64,000 nucleotides of DNA from an uncultured Spirochaetaceae bacterium. GTDB taxonomy: Bacteria; Spirochaetota; Spirochaetia; Sphaerochaetales; Sphaerochaetaceae. Each line of letters begins with the position of its first letter. Position 1 is the stretch's first letter. Below, piece after piece: positions 7,385-16,587 of this stretch. The stretch lies in the NCBI GenBank assembly GCA_944389075.1, contig CALXLA010000043.1:21298-85297 (forward strand). The letters run 5' to 3'. The notes beneath the pieces were generated by a model that had not been told where the DNA came from, searched no databases, and worked only from the letters and a program-made list of their open reading frames with translations. Made by a program: the position numbers and the translations under genes.

Positions 7385-9165
7385 TCTTCAGGCTTCACTA
7401 CAGCAAGGTGAAGCTCTTCAAGCTGCTTGTCATCGACATATGACGGGCAATCATCCATCGGCGAAAGCGCAGCCGTGTTCTTCGGGAAGGCTATGACTTC
7501 CTTTATCGAGGCCTCGTTTGCGATGATCATGCAGAGTCTGTCGATTCCAGGAGCGATTCCACCATGCGGCGGCGGTGAGAAGCGGAATGCATCAAGCAGG
7601 AATCCGAATCTCTCCTTCGATACCTCATCTGGTATATTGCAGATCCTGAATATCCTCTTCTGGAGCTCGACATCATGGATTCTTATAGAGCCTGAAGCAA
7701 GCTCATAGCCATTGAGGACGAGGTCGTACAGGTCTCCCTTGACTGCACCCGGATCAGATTCGAGAGTATCAAGATACTCAGCCTGAGGCATGCTGAACAT
7801 ATGGTGAGCTGCTTCCCAGTGTCCTTCATCCTCGTTGAATTCAAAGAGCGGGAAGTCTATGATCCAGCAGAATTCAAAGCCTTCGCGGATGAGGCCAAGG
7901 TCTGCTCCGAGACGCGATCTGACAGCACCCATGCTTGTGCAGCACTTCTTCCAGTCCTTATGTGCTACAAGGAGAATGACATCGCCATCTTTTGCCCCTG
8001 TCGTTTCCAGTACCTCGTTTTCCATTCCCTGGAAGAACTTCGATACACCGCCTGTGAGCGTTCCGTTGCCTGCCTTCATCCATGCAAGACCATGTGCTCC
8101 ATAGATCTTCGCAGCGCTTTCAAGCTCCGCAAGATACTTCCTTGTATAGTCATGGCCTTCCTTCTGAGGGGCGACGATGTATTTCACATAACCGCCTTCG
8201 CTGAGAGTCTCTGTGAATGCATTGAAGGTGGATTTCGATGCGAATGATGAAGCATCATGGATTTCTATGCCGAACCTCAGATCTGGTTTGTCAGAGCCAT
8301 ATGTATTCATCGCATCATGGAATGTTATGCGCCTGAAGTGTGCTGGCAGATCTACGGAAAGGACGGATTTGAACACATATCCGAAAAGATCCTCGATCAG
8401 GGCAAGCACATCGTCGCGTCTAACATAGCTCATCTCGATATCGAGCTGGGTGAATTCAAGCTGCCTGTCGCCGCGCGGGTCTTCATCGCGGTAGCAGCGT
8501 GCGATCTGGAAGTACTTGTCGAATCCGGACACCATCAGCAGCTGCTTGTAAAGCTGCGGGGACTGCGGCAGCGCGAAGAACTTGCCGGGATAGATCCTTG
8601 AGGGAACGAGGAAGTCCCTTGCTCCTTCCGGAGTGCTTCTGATAAGCGTCGGCGTCTCTATTTCAAGGAAGTCCGTCTTATAGAAGAATTCCCTTATCGC
8701 CTTTACGATCCTATGGCGCATCGCGATGCGTTCCTGCATGCCAAAGCATCTGAGGTCAAGGAATCTGTATTTGAGCCTGAGATCCTCGCGTGCATTGTTC
8801 TCCTCATCGATCATGAAAGGCAGGACATCGCACTTCGAGAGTATCTCGATCTTCTCCGCCTTGACCTCGATCTCACCAGTGAGCATGTCGGCATTGATCA
8901 TATCCTGAGGCCTGCGCCTTACTGTGCCTTTCACAGCGATGCAGTATTCGAGCTTGAGCTCAGAGGCCTTCTTCTGCAGATCCTCTGATGCGTCATCATC
9001 GACAACGACCTGCGTCAGGCCATAGCGGTCGCGGAGGTTGATGAAATGAAGTGCACCGTGATTCCTGTCCCTGTGCACCCATCCATTGAGGATGACTGTC
9101 TTTCCTTCATCTGATGCGCGGAGGCTACCGCAGGTAGCTGTTCGCTGCATGAAAGCTTCTTCCAT
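7381..9165 (-). CDS. aspS: Aspartate--tRNA ligase
   Basis: 594 residues, normal for the bacterial-type class IIb aspartyl-tRNA synthetase. An N-terminal OB-fold anticodon-binding domain (GWVHRDRNHG) is followed by class II motif 1 (ETPTLIRSTPEGARDF), motif 2 (FQIARCYRDEDPRGDRQ-EFTQLD) and, after the bacterial insertion domain, motif 3 (GGIAPGIDRL). It attaches Asp to tRNA-Asp; whether it also charges tRNA-Asn cannot be decided here. Shine-Dalgarno AAGGAG lies 7 bases before the ATG. First gene of an operon with the flavoprotein. No T-box leader is visible. Confidence 0.96.
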   Translation of the reverse strand: MEEAFMQRTATCGSLRASDEGKTVILNGWVHRDRNHGALHFINLRDRYGLTQVVVDDDASEDLQKKASELKLEYCIAVKGTVRRRPQDMINADMLTGEIEVKAEKIEILSKCDVLPFMIDEENNAREDLRLKYRFLDLRCFGMQERIAMRHRIVKAIREFFYKTDFLEIETPTLIRSTPEGARDFLVPSRIYPGKFFALPQSPQLYKQLLMVSGFDKYFQIARCYRDEDPRGDRQLEFTQLDIEMSYVRRDDVLALIEDLFGYVFKSVLSVDLPAHFRRITFHDAMNTYGSDKPDLRFGIEIHDASSFASKSTFNAFTETLSEGGYVKYIVAPQKEGHDYTRKYLAELESAAKIYGAHGLAWMKAGNGTLTGGVSKFFQGMENEVLETTGAKDGDVILLVAHKDWKKCCTSMGAVRSRLGADLGLIREGFEFCWIIDFPLFEFNEDEGHWEAAHHMFSMPQAEYLDTLESDPGAVKGDLYDLVLNGYELASGSIRIHDVELQKRIFRICNIPDEVSKERFGFLLDAFRFSPPPHGGIAPGIDRLCMIIANEASIKEVIAFPKNTAALSPMDDCPSYVDDKQLEELHLAVVKPEE

Positions 9166-9302
9166 AACTTGGCTCCTTAGTCCTTCAGGATTCTATCATT
9201 CCATCCTAGAAAAGAAAAGGACGGCAGAATATCGTTGAATAACGAGAAATGAGCAGATTGAAGGCAATATTCTTCCATATTGTCGTAAAAGTAGTAATGT
9301 GA

Positions 9303-9719
9303 ATGAAAGATAACAATATTCTGGAGTCTGATATGGTGTCTGTATCTTTTGATAAAGGTATTATTGCAGTCGAGAATGGATTTTCCGTGGAAGCTTCGGA
9401 AATAAGGGATCTCCTTTATTTCCCCAGCCCCAATTCCGAACATATATGGAAAGATGATGCATTGTTCATTTATCTCAGGGGCGATGCTTTCAGCAGAGGA
9501 GAAGATGCTCTTCCTTCTGGATGGAGCCATGCCATCTGGGGAGAGGCTATGATTCCATTCCTTATCGCTGTCAGAAAGGCATCAGGATACGATATCAGCG
9601 GGATAATCAGCAGAATGGAGGAGAAGGAAAGGCTCTTCTCCTCAATGCATTGCGCGCATGTCGGGAAGAGCCTTGCAGAGCTTGTCAGCGATGCTGAGTC
9701 CTCTGTGGGAGTTCCCTGA
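9303..9719 (+). CDS. Hypothetical protein
   Basis: 138 residues, acidic, no signal peptide or membrane segment, no recognised family. Preferred over the competing minus-strand frame because codon and amino-acid use resemble neighbouring genes (Glu/Asp/Ser rich, ordinary hydrophobic pattern), while the minus frame is rich in His, Tyr, Phe and Cys. Its last 35 bases overlap the 3' end of converging carB. A weak TAGTAA box lies just before the ATG. Existence is moderately supported only. Confidence 0.5.
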   Translation: MKDNNILESDMVSVSFDKGIIAVENGFSVEASEIRDLLYFPSPNSEHIWKDDALFIYLRGDAFSRGEDALPSGWSHAIWGEAMIPFLIAVRKASGYDISGIISRMEEKERLFSSMHCAHVGKSLAELVSDAESSVGVP

Positions 9720-12700
9720 CAATGAATCTGTTCTCCTGCAGGTAGCGTATGGCTTCTACAGCGGCTTTTGCGGCACTTGTGGTCGTCGTATATGGTATGT
9801 GCGCACGTACAGCCTCTGTCCTGATATCATCATCGCTCTTGCGCGAATGGAATCCCATCGGCGTGTTGATGATCAGATCTGCTTTCCTTGCCCTGATGTA
9901 GTCCACGATATTCGGATGTCCGTCCTGGGTCTTCAGCACAACATCGGCAAGTATTCCCTCCTTGAAGAGATCCCTTGCAGTCCCTTTTGTCGCAAGAAGA
10001 GAGAAGCCGAGCTCCTGAAGCGACTTCGCAATCGGAGCGATTGTCTTCCTATCCTTGCTGTTCACGCTGATGATGACTCTCCCTGATGTCGGAAGCTTGT
10101 TCGCGGCAGCTGCCTGGCTCTTCGCATATGCCTCGCCGAAAGTGCGCCCGTAGCCTACGACCTCTCCTGTGCTGCGCATCTCAGGTCCGAGTGCAGGATC
10201 CACGCTCTGGAACCGGTCGAATGAGAATACTGCTTCCTTTATAGCCCATCCCATGATGCATCTTCCTTCCGCATATGAGCTTCTTTCCTTCACAAGGCCC
10301 TGGCTCACGAGATCCTCGCCAAGCCATACCCTTACAGCCGCTTCGACAAGATCGACTCCGCTTGACTTCGAGATGAATGGCACAGTCCTGCTTCCCCTTG
10401 GGTTGACCTCAATGATATAGAGCTGCCCATCTTTCTCGGCAAACTGGATATTCATCAGTCCACGTACATTCAGATGTCTGGCAAGCTTGAGTGTCCATTG
10501 CCTCATCTGCTCCAGGATTTCCGGCTTGCTTTTGTATGGCGGGAAGACAGCTGCACTGTCTCCTGAGTGGATTCCAGCAGCCTCAATATGCTGCAGTATA
10601 CCTCCAATGTATACCGATTCGCCGTCTGATACCGCATCGAGGTCATACTCAAAGGCATCTTCCAGGAATTGATCAACGAGGACAGGAGCATCTTCGGAAA
10701 TCGTGACTTCAGGCTTTGCGATGAATTCATCGAGTCCCGATTCATCATAAGCGATGAACATAGCCCTTCCGCCGAGTACGAATGATGGCCTCAGAAGCAC
10801 AGGGAATCCTATCTCTGCGGCTTTCTCCCTTATCTCGTCTATGCTTGATGCGCTTCTGTTTTCAGGCTGCCTCAGGCCGAGCTCCTTCACAAGCTCTGAG
10901 AAGAGGCCTCTGTCCTCAGTCCTGTCTATCGATTCAAGGGATGTTCCGATGATGTTCGCACCATTTCTCTCAAGTTCTGCCGCCATATTCAGAGGAGTCT
11001 GTCCTCCGAGCTGGACGACCACATTCCTTGTACCTTCCTTCTTCATGATATCGAGGACGGCCTCTGCGGTCAGAGGTTCGATGTAGAGTCTGTCGGATGT
11101 GTTGTAATCCGTGGAGACTGTCTCTGGATTGCTGTTGACCATGACAGTCTTCCTTCCGTGTTTCCTGAATGCGCGGGAAGAGAGCGTGCAGCATGTATCG
11201 AACTCAAGTCCCTGGCCGATTCTGTTAGGGCCAGATGCCAGGATTATCACGGCATCAGGACCAAGACCGGTGCCTTCATCTTCTTCTCCATAGGAAGTGT
11301 AGCAGTATGGCGTGAGTGCCTTGAATTCTCCTGCGCATGTATCTACATAGTGGCGTGCAGGTACTATATGTTCTGGGAGAGGATCTTCCGTCAGTGCCTT
11401 GATGGCTTTGTCTGAAAGACCTGCCTTCTTTGCCTTCAGGTAAAGCTCCTCTGTTATCGGAGATGATGCGATCTCTTCCTCCAGCTCCTTCATTTCCATC
11501 AGCAGCGAAAGGAAGTATACATCAAAGCCTGTTATCGATGAGAGTTTCTGCAGGTCTGTCTCTCCATCCTTGATTGCGGTGTATGCCGCAAGATATCTGA
11601 GGGGATGTGCGCTTCTCAGTAGAAGATCGCTGTCGTATTTCGACTTGTCGAGCGCAGTGATTCCCTCAAGCTTCTGTTCTGATGAGCGGAATGCCTTGTT
11701 GATGGCTTCAAGCGCTGTGCGTCCAAGAGCGAGTGTCTCGCCGACAGAACGCATCTGCGTGCCCAGGGCAGCTGCTTCAAGAGGAAATTTCTCAAGCTCG
11801 AAGCGGGGTACTTTCACCGCCACATAATCAAGGGCAGGCTCGAAGCATGAGACAGACTCTCCGGTAATTTCATTCTGTACCTCATCGAGTGTGTAACCCA
11901 CAGCAAGCTTCGCGGATATCCTGGCAATAGGGAAGCCAGTAGCCTTGCTTGCAAGCGCAGAAGATCTTGAGACTCTCGGATTCATCTCTATGACGACCAT
12001 GCGCTTGTGATCCGGAGAGAGCGCGAACTGGACATTCGATCCTCCGCAGTCGACACCGACAGCCCTGAGTATCTCTATTGATGCAGTACGCATCTTCTGA
12101 TATTCATCATCATTGAGTGTCTGTATAGGGGCAATCGTTATTGAGTCTCCTGTATGGACACCCATCGGATCGATATTCTCTATTGAGCAGACGATGATGG
12201 CATTGTCCTTGCTGTCGCGCATGACTTCCATCTCGAACTCCCTCCATCCTATGAGGGATTCCTCGATGAGGATCTCATGCACGGGACTCACTTCAAGCGC
12301 CTTCTGCACAAGAGGTATGAAGTCCTCTTCTTTCTCAGCGATTGAGCCGCCCATTCCTCCGAGCGTGAATGATGGTCTGATGATCAGTGGAAGCGGGATT
12401 TCCTTCTTTATCTCAAGGGCTTCTTCTACAGAGCGTGCGATCCCGCTTCTTGCGCTTTCATAGCCGAGATCCGTCATTATCTGCTTGAAGATGCCTCTGT
12501 CCTCAGCTTTCTCGATAGCCTCCGCGGAAGCTCCGATCACTTTCACGCCATATTTATTAAGGATGCCTTCCTTTTCGAGTTCCATCGTCAAGTTGAGCGC
12601 AGTCTGGCCTCCCATGGTGGAAAGTATAGCATCTGGACCTACCTGGTCGAATATTCTCTCTATATATTCCTTCTTCAGTGGTTCAAGGAAAATATGGTCG

Positions 12701-12879
12701 GCAATTGATGGCGTTGTCATCACCGTAGCAGGATTCGGATTAATAAGCGAGACTTCATAACCCTCTTCCTTGAGTGCGCGCACAGCCTGATTGCCGGAAT
12801 AATCGAATTCGCATGCCTGTCCGATCACGATTGGACCTGAGCCTATTACAAGTATGTGATGTATGTCATTTCTTCTCAT
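9685..12879 (-). CDS. carB: Carbamoyl-phosphate synthase, large subunit
   Basis: 1064 residues, full length. Two tandem ATP-grasp halves are obvious (each with GSGPI/NRIGQ-type starts and FSxGG-like ATP loops such as PSFTLGGMGG and PSFVLGGRAM), joined by an oligomerisation region, and a C-terminal methylglyoxal-synthase-like allosteric domain from about residue 930 (SVNSKDRKT...GFSLLATKGTA). It makes carbamoyl phosphate from glutamine-derived ammonia, bicarbonate and two ATP for pyrimidine and arginine synthesis. The ATG overlaps the carA stop by four bases. Confidence 0.97.
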   Translation of the reverse strand: MRRNDIHHILVIGSGPIVIGQACEFDYSGNQAVRALKEEGYEVSLINPNPATVMTTPSIADHIFLEPLKKEYIERIFDQVGPDAILSTMGGQTALNLTMELEKEGILNKYGVKVIGASAEAIEKAEDRGIFKQIMTDLGYESARSGIARSVEEALEIKKEIPLPLIIRPSFTLGGMGGSIAEKEEDFIPLVQKALEVSPVHEILIEESLIGWREFEMEVMRDSKDNAIIVCSIENIDPMGVHTGDSITIAPIQTLNDDEYQKMRTASIEILRAVGVDCGGSNVQFALSPDHKRMVVIEMNPRVSRSSALASKATGFPIARISAKLAVGYTLDEVQNEITGESVSCFEPALDYVAVKVPRFELEKFPLEAAALGTQMRSVGETLALGRTALEAINKAFRSSEQKLEGITALDKSKYDSDLLLRSAHPLRYLAAYTAIKDGETDLQKLSSITGFDVYFLSLLMEMKELEEEIASSPITEELYLKAKKAGLSDKAIKALTEDPLPEHIVPARHYVDTCAGEFKALTPYCYTSYGEEDEGTGLGPDAVIILASGPNRIGQGLEFDTCCTLSSRAFRKHGRKTVMVNSNPETVSTDYNTSDRLYIEPLTAEAVLDIMKKEGTRNVVVQLGGQTPLNMAAELERNGANIIGTSLESIDRTEDRGLFSELVKELGLRQPENRSASSIDEIREKAAEIGFPVLLRPSFVLGGRAMFIAYDESGLDEFIAKPEVTISEDAPVLVDQFLEDAFEYDLDAVSDGESVYIGGILQHIEAAGIHSGDSAAVFPPYKSKPEILEQMRQWTLKLARHLNVRGLMNIQFAEKDGQLYIIEVNPRGSRTVPFISKSSGVDLVEAAVRVWLGEDLVSQGLVKERSSYAEGRCIMGWAIKEAVFSFDRFQSVDPALGPEMRSTGEVVGYGRTFGEAYAKSQAAAANKLPTSGRVIISVNSKDRKTIAPIAKSLQELGFSLLATKGTARDLFKEGILADVVLKTQDGHPNIVDYIRARKADLIINTPMGFHSRKSDDDIRTEAVRAHIPYTTTTSAAKAAVEAIRYLQENRFIVRELPQRTQHR

Positions 12880-13976
12880 TTGGCGTACTCCATGAAAGTG
12901 TCGAAGATTGCTTCTCCCTCTTCCGGGCCAGGGGCGGCTTCCGGATGAAACTGCACAGAGCGTACATTAAGCCTGTTCTCATAAAGTCCTTCGACAGAAC
13001 CATCATTAGCATTCACGAACCAGAGCTTCACATTCTCCGGAAGCGATGATGCATCTGACATGAACCCGTGATTCTGAGCTGTGACGAAGGTTTTCCCTGT
13101 GAGGCAGTCCCTTACTGGATGATTCGATCCATGGTGTCCGAACTTCATTTTCACTGTCCTGCCTCCAAGTACCATCGTTATGATCTGATGTCCAAGGCAG
13201 ATTCCCTGTACAGGGAGCTTGCCTATACAGCCTTTGGCCATTTTCACAGCTCCATGAAGGAGGGCAGGATCACCAGGGCCATTCGACAGGAACAGCGCAT
13301 CGATCCCCTGTAGCCCGAGGATATCTTCTGCAGTTGAAGTCGGGGGAAGGAGTGTTACGGCAGCTCCTCTCTTGTATAGGCAGCTGATGATTGATTTCTT
13401 GATTCCGAAATCAACGACAGCAAACCTCCTTACGGGATTAACCGGAGGTTCCGGGAAGCCATCACCTAGTACTGGATTCTCAATAGCGGCTTTCACTGCA
13501 ACACCTTCAATCAGATCCCTTTCCGTGATTTCCGGAAATGATGCAAGTTTCTCTTCTGCTTCCTTCCTGTCCTCTGGGTAGAAGAGTATTCCATTCTGAG
13601 AGCCATGATCCCTCAGATGAAGCGTAAGTGCCCTTGTATCAATCTCCTCGGCCCCTGGGATTCCTTCATTGGAGAGAAACTCGTCAAGGGAGATTCTCCC
13701 ATGAAGAAGAGGGCCTCTGTACAGCTTCCTTACCAGAAGAGCAGTGGCTTTTATTCCACTGCTCTGGTTGTCGCAGATATCTATTCCATAATTGCCGATC
13801 ATAGGACTTGTGAGTGTTACGATCTGTCCGTTGTATGATGGGTCCGTAAGGATTTCCTGATACCCGGGAATTCCTGTATTGAATACGACTTCTCCTGCTT
13901 CAAGGGAAACCGGGGAGCCGAATGCAATTCCTTCGAATTCCTTGCCGTCCTTAAGCTTCAAGATTACTTTCTTCAT
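12876..13976 (-). CDS. carA: Carbamoyl-phosphate synthase, small (glutaminase) subunit
   Basis: 366 residues from the ATG at 13976. An in-frame extension upstream is rejected because it is rich in Cys/Arg and unlike the family, and because GGAG lies just before 13976. The class I glutamine amidotransferase triad is visible: Cys in GICLGHQ, His and Glu in FHPEAAPGPEEGE. It hydrolyses glutamine and channels ammonia to CarB. Promoter: TTGCAT (14031-14026), 18-base spacer, TAGAAT (14007-14002), with a dyad over the -10 and phased TGCAAC-like boxes upstream (separate entry). Confidence 0.96.
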   Translation of the reverse strand: MKKVILKLKDGKEFEGIAFGSPVSLEAGEVVFNTGIPGYQEILTDPSYNGQIVTLTSPMIGNYGIDICDNQSSGIKATALLVRKLYRGPLLHGRISLDEFLSNEGIPGAEEIDTRALTLHLRDHGSQNGILFYPEDRKEAEEKLASFPEITERDLIEGVAVKAAIENPVLGDGFPEPPVNPVRRFAVVDFGIKKSIISCLYKRGAAVTLLPPTSTAEDILGLQGIDALFLSNGPGDPALLHGAVKMAKGCIGKLPVQGICLGHQIITMVLGGRTVKMKFGHHGSNHPVRDCLTGKTFVTAQNHGFMSDASSLPENVKLWFVNANDGSVEGLYENRLNVRSVQFHPEAAPGPEEGEAIFDTFMEYAK

Positions 13977-13995
13977 AACTCCACTCCGCCAAATT

Positions 13996-14073
13996 GTTTG
14001 AATTCTAATCAAACGTCTTGCCTTTATGCAACATGAACGAAACAAATGCGACAAAATGCAACAAAATGGCAAC
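13996..14073 (-). promoter_or_regulatory. carAB promoter with 10-bp-phased TGCRAC boxes and a -10 dyad
   Basis: Reading the plus strand, TGCAAC at 14027-14032, TGCGAC at 14047-14052, TGCAAC at 14057-14062 and TGGCAAC at 14067-14073 fall on a 10/20-base rhythm, that is, one face of the helix. The first overlaps the carA -35 (TTGCAT on the minus strand); the others are upstream. The inverted repeat GTTTGA-(7)-TCAAAC (13996-14014) spans the -10. This looks like a regulator-controlled promoter. The adjacent ATPase-HTH gene has GTTGC repeats in its own upstream region, but the link is inference. Confidence 0.45.
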
Positions 14074-14076
14074 AGC

Positions 14077-14991
14077 CTATTTCGTAAGAATATAATGCAT
14101 GGTTGCTTTTGGTACTCCGAACACATCTGCGAGGGCTTGGACTGAGAACACTTTCGGATTCCTTTCCCGCAGCTCTCTTGCCTTGCGTTTCCTGGCTTCC
14201 TTGTCGCTTTCGCCTTCCTGCGGATCTATCCCTATATAAGGGAAGATTGATTCGGCAAGCAGAGGCAGATCTACAGCAATATTGTCCAATGCCGCTTTTC
14301 GCTTTGCTTCCATCGCAGATAGCCTTATAGTTCTGAATGATGCATTGCTATATAATTCAAGCAGTATTTTCATTCCGTTATCGGAAATTATATCTGGTTT
14401 TAAAAAGTCAATAATGAAATTTTTCTTTGCCTCGCTGTCAGGAGCGGGAATATGTATCGACATGAAGCTGTCGCTATCGTCTGGCAGTATCTGCTCATCA
14501 GTGTTTTCGATTGCAGCAACAAAACCAGTTGCTGAAATGCGCTTTAGTGTCTGCAGATCCACAGTCCCTTTGATATGAAGGAGTCGTTCTTCTGTTGGAT
14601 CCGCATCACCATCTCCTTCTGCAATCGGAAGTGATAGTGCTGATGCGATATATTCCACCAGTGCTGTTTTCCCACATCCTGAAGGACCGTCAATGCATAG
14701 GACTGTGGGAACTGTTATCCCATCTGCCGTAAGGACGGAGTGCATCTTTATCCCTTTGATGAACATATCAGCTTTGTCCACCACATGCTTTGGCAGATAG
14801 AGCTTCGGTGGCTTTGCTATGATCATGCTGCCCTTTGATGCGGCAAGTGCCTTTCGCAGCTTCTTTGCCGTTTTCACATCCCCTTCATATTCTATTGTAG
14901 ATATAAACAGGCTGAGCTTCGATGCTGCCGCACCCGTATGTCCGGACAGCGCCAGTTCCAGTATTTCCGTTATTTCCGATGAATATTTCAA
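14077..14991 (-). CDS. P-loop ATPase with C-terminal helix-turn-helix (unrecognised family)
   Basis: 304 residues. A helical N-terminal region (1-90) precedes a Walker A motif GPSGCGKT (102-109) and an AAA-like core with CIDG before and AAIEN as a possible Walker B-like strand (no clear DE). A basic linker (KEARKRKARELRERNP) leads to a C-terminal helix-turn-helix (about 282-304, FSVQALADVFGVPKATMHYI). Start is TTG at 14991, chosen for AAGGAG six bases upstream. An ATP-dependent DNA-binding regulator is a reasonable guess; I know no named family with this order. The region upstream contains GTTGC direct repeats (15096-15112), and similar boxes lie downstream before carA. Confidence 0.7.
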   Translation of the reverse strand: MKYSSEITEILELALSGHTGAAASKLSLFISTIEYEGDVKTAKKLRKALAASKGSMIIAKPPKLYLPKHVVDKADMFIKGIKMHSVLTADGITVPTVLCIDGPSGCGKTALVEYIASALSLPIAEGDGDADPTEERLLHIKGTVDLQTLKRISATGFVAAIENTDEQILPDDSDSFMSIHIPAPDSEAKKNFIIDFLKPDIISDNGMKILLELYSNASFRTIRLSAMEAKRKAALDNIAVDLPLLAESIFPYIGIDPQEGESDKEARKRKARELRERNPKVFSVQALADVFGVPKATMHYILTK

Positions 14992-15058
14992 TTTATACTC
15001 CTTGCTGGAATATTTTGCATCATATAGCTGTATATTTCAATCATTATGCGTATTTATT

Positions 15059-15112
15059 GGACGATTTATTGATTTAATTGTCCGTAATTTTGTTTGTTGC
15101 AATGATAGTTGC
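15059..15112. promoter_or_regulatory. Inverted and direct repeats between the ATPase-HTH gene and rsmI
   Basis: GGACGATT (15059-15066) and AATTGTCC (15076-15083) form an inverted repeat with one mismatch. GTTGC occurs at 15096-15100 and again at 15108-15112, 12 bases apart. The sequence is AT-rich. This is a plausible operator region for the divergent genes, related in word content to the TGCAAC boxes near carA. Confidence 0.35.
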
Positions 15113-15152
15113 GGGTGTTTCTGAATGACTGCTTTTGCTGTAGAATCTGGAT

Positions 15153-15857
15153 ATGAACTTGTATATGGTTGCAACTCCGATAGGGAATCTTGAGGATATA
15201 ACATATAGGGCTGTGAGGATTCTAGGCCAGGTTGATGTGATAGCCTGCGAGGATACAAGGCATACAGCTCATCTTCTATCGCATTATGGAATCAGCAAGA
15301 AGCTTATCGCATGTCATGCCCATAACGAGGAGGAGAGCTCGAAAGGGATTCTCGCGCTTCTTGATCAGGGGCTTGATATAGCTTACTGCTCGGATGCCGG
15401 CACGCCGGGGATATCTGATCCAGGAGCCAGACTTGCGGAGCTTATCAGGGCATCAGGCCGGCATAATGTCGTCCCTGTCCCGGGACCTTCGGCTTTCGCT
15501 TCTCTTGTATCTGCGGCAGGAAACATTGGGAAGGCTTTCACATTCGAGGGATTCCTGTCGCCGAAGAAGGGAAGGAGAGAGAAGCGTCTGAAAGAGCTTT
15601 TCCGGCGTGGAGAGGCTTTCATCATATATGAGTCTCCATTCAGGATTCTCAAGACACTTGAGGATGTGAGGAATCAGGGGAAGGCAAGGCTTGTTGCGGG
15701 CAGGGAGCTTACGAAGGCTTTCGAGGAGATCGTGACAGGAAGCACGGAGGATGTGATTGCCTACTTTGATTCCAAGGATAAGATCAAAGGCGAGTTCGCA
15801 GTCATAGTCATTCCGGAGGCAGGCGATGATCCTTCCGAAGAAGATACTGACGCTTAA
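15153..15857 (+). CDS. rsmI: 16S rRNA 2'-O-ribose C1402 methyltransferase
   Basis: 234 residues of the tetrapyrrole-methylase fold. Motifs: VATPIGNLEDI-RA near the start, CEDTR, GTPGISDPGARL, and VPGPSAFASLVSAAG. RsmI methylates the ribose of C1402 in 16S rRNA with S-adenosylmethionine. It is shorter than typical RsmI (about 270-290), lacking most of the C-terminal tail. TAGAAT (15141-15146) ends six bases before the ATG and no Shine-Dalgarno is present, so a leaderless message is likely. The 3' end overlaps the next gene by 32 bases, pairing it with another RNA methyltransferase. Confidence 0.92.
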   Translation: MNLYMVATPIGNLEDITYRAVRILGQVDVIACEDTRHTAHLLSHYGISKKLIACHAHNEEESSKGILALLDQGLDIAYCSDAGTPGISDPGARLAELIRASGRHNVVPVPGPSAFASLVSAAGNIGKAFTFEGFLSPKKGRREKRLKELFRRGEAFIIYESPFRILKTLEDVRNQGKARLVAGRELTKAFEEIVTGSTEDVIAYFDSKDKIKGEFAVIVIPEAGDDPSEEDTDA

Positions 15858-16587
15858 GCCAAGAGTGCAGCTAAGGAAAGCTGCCGACATATTCCACGAG
15901 GCATCTGTCAGGACAATGGATGGGAGATATCTTTCAGATGTCCTGGAGATAGTCCTCTCATCGGATCTTGTGAGCAGCAGGGACAAGGACAGGATCCGGT
16001 CGTTTTTCTCAAAGCAGGAACCTGTTGCCTTCGATGACATACACTATCTTCTTCTCGATATTCTTGGCGATGTTCCTGCTGATTGGGATGCCATGGATGA
16101 TAATGGTGGTATTGACTGGTCCGAACGCATCGTCTTTCCCCATTTCCTTTATCTTGACCATATAAGATCTCCCTATAATGTCGGCTCGATATTCAGAAGT
16201 GCAGAGGCCTTTGGAGTTGAGTCGATTCTCCTTGCTCCCGGAGGTGCGAGTCCTGATCATCCAAGAGCGAGGAGGACATCCCGCGGAACATGTGATGCGA
16301 TTCCTTGGAAGGAGGCTGAGCTTCGTGATATCGACATGCCTGTGTTCGCGCTTGAGACAGGCGGTGAGGATATCATGGAGTTTGAGTTCCCCGATAGGGG
16401 CATATGCATAATCGGCTCTGAAGAGACCGGGATATCTCCAGAGGCAAGGACGCTTGCGATGTCATCGCTTGGGCTTGTCTCTATCAGGCAGTATGGAGCC
16501 AAAGGATCAATCAATGTATCAGCAGCTGCCGCGATACTGCTTTCGAGGTGGGCTAGCCTTTCTGGCTCCAGCGGCAAAGCTCCCTGA
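15826..16587 (+). CDS. TrmH/SpoU family RNA 2'-O-methyltransferase
   Basis: 253 residues. The C-terminal SPOUT domain is clear: motif 1 in HIRSPYNVGSIFRSAEAFG, motif 2 in IIGSEETGIS, motif 3 in KGSINVSAAAAI. The N-terminal about 95 residues are a variable substrate-binding region. It methylates a ribose in rRNA or tRNA; the target cannot be read. The start lies within rsmI (32-base overlap), so the two form one operon. The 3' end overlaps the converging Lon-like gene by 35 bases. Confidence 0.85.
   Translation: MILPKKILTLKPRVQLRKAADIFHEASVRTMDGRYLSDVLEIVLSSDLVSSRDKDRIRSFFSKQEPVAFDDIHYLLLDILGDVPADWDAMDDNGGIDWSERIVFPHFLYLDHIRSPYNVGSIFRSAEAFGVESILLAPGGASPDHPRARRTSRGTCDAIPWKEAELRDIDMPVFALETGGEDIMEFEFPDRGICIIGSEETGISPEARTLAMSSLGLVSIRQYGAKGSINVSAAAAILLSRWASLSGSSGKAP

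Noticed and set aside
9166..9302. T-box leader before aspS
   Set aside because: No T-box core, specifier loop or antiterminator/terminator pair is seen; a simple Shine-Dalgarno precedes the start. The same holds for proS and ilvA.
9177..9530. Minus-strand 117-codon frame upstream of aspS
   Set aside because: Composition (His, Tyr, Phe, Cys, Arg rich) is unlike neighbours; the overlapping plus-strand frame 9303-9719 looks more like a protein.
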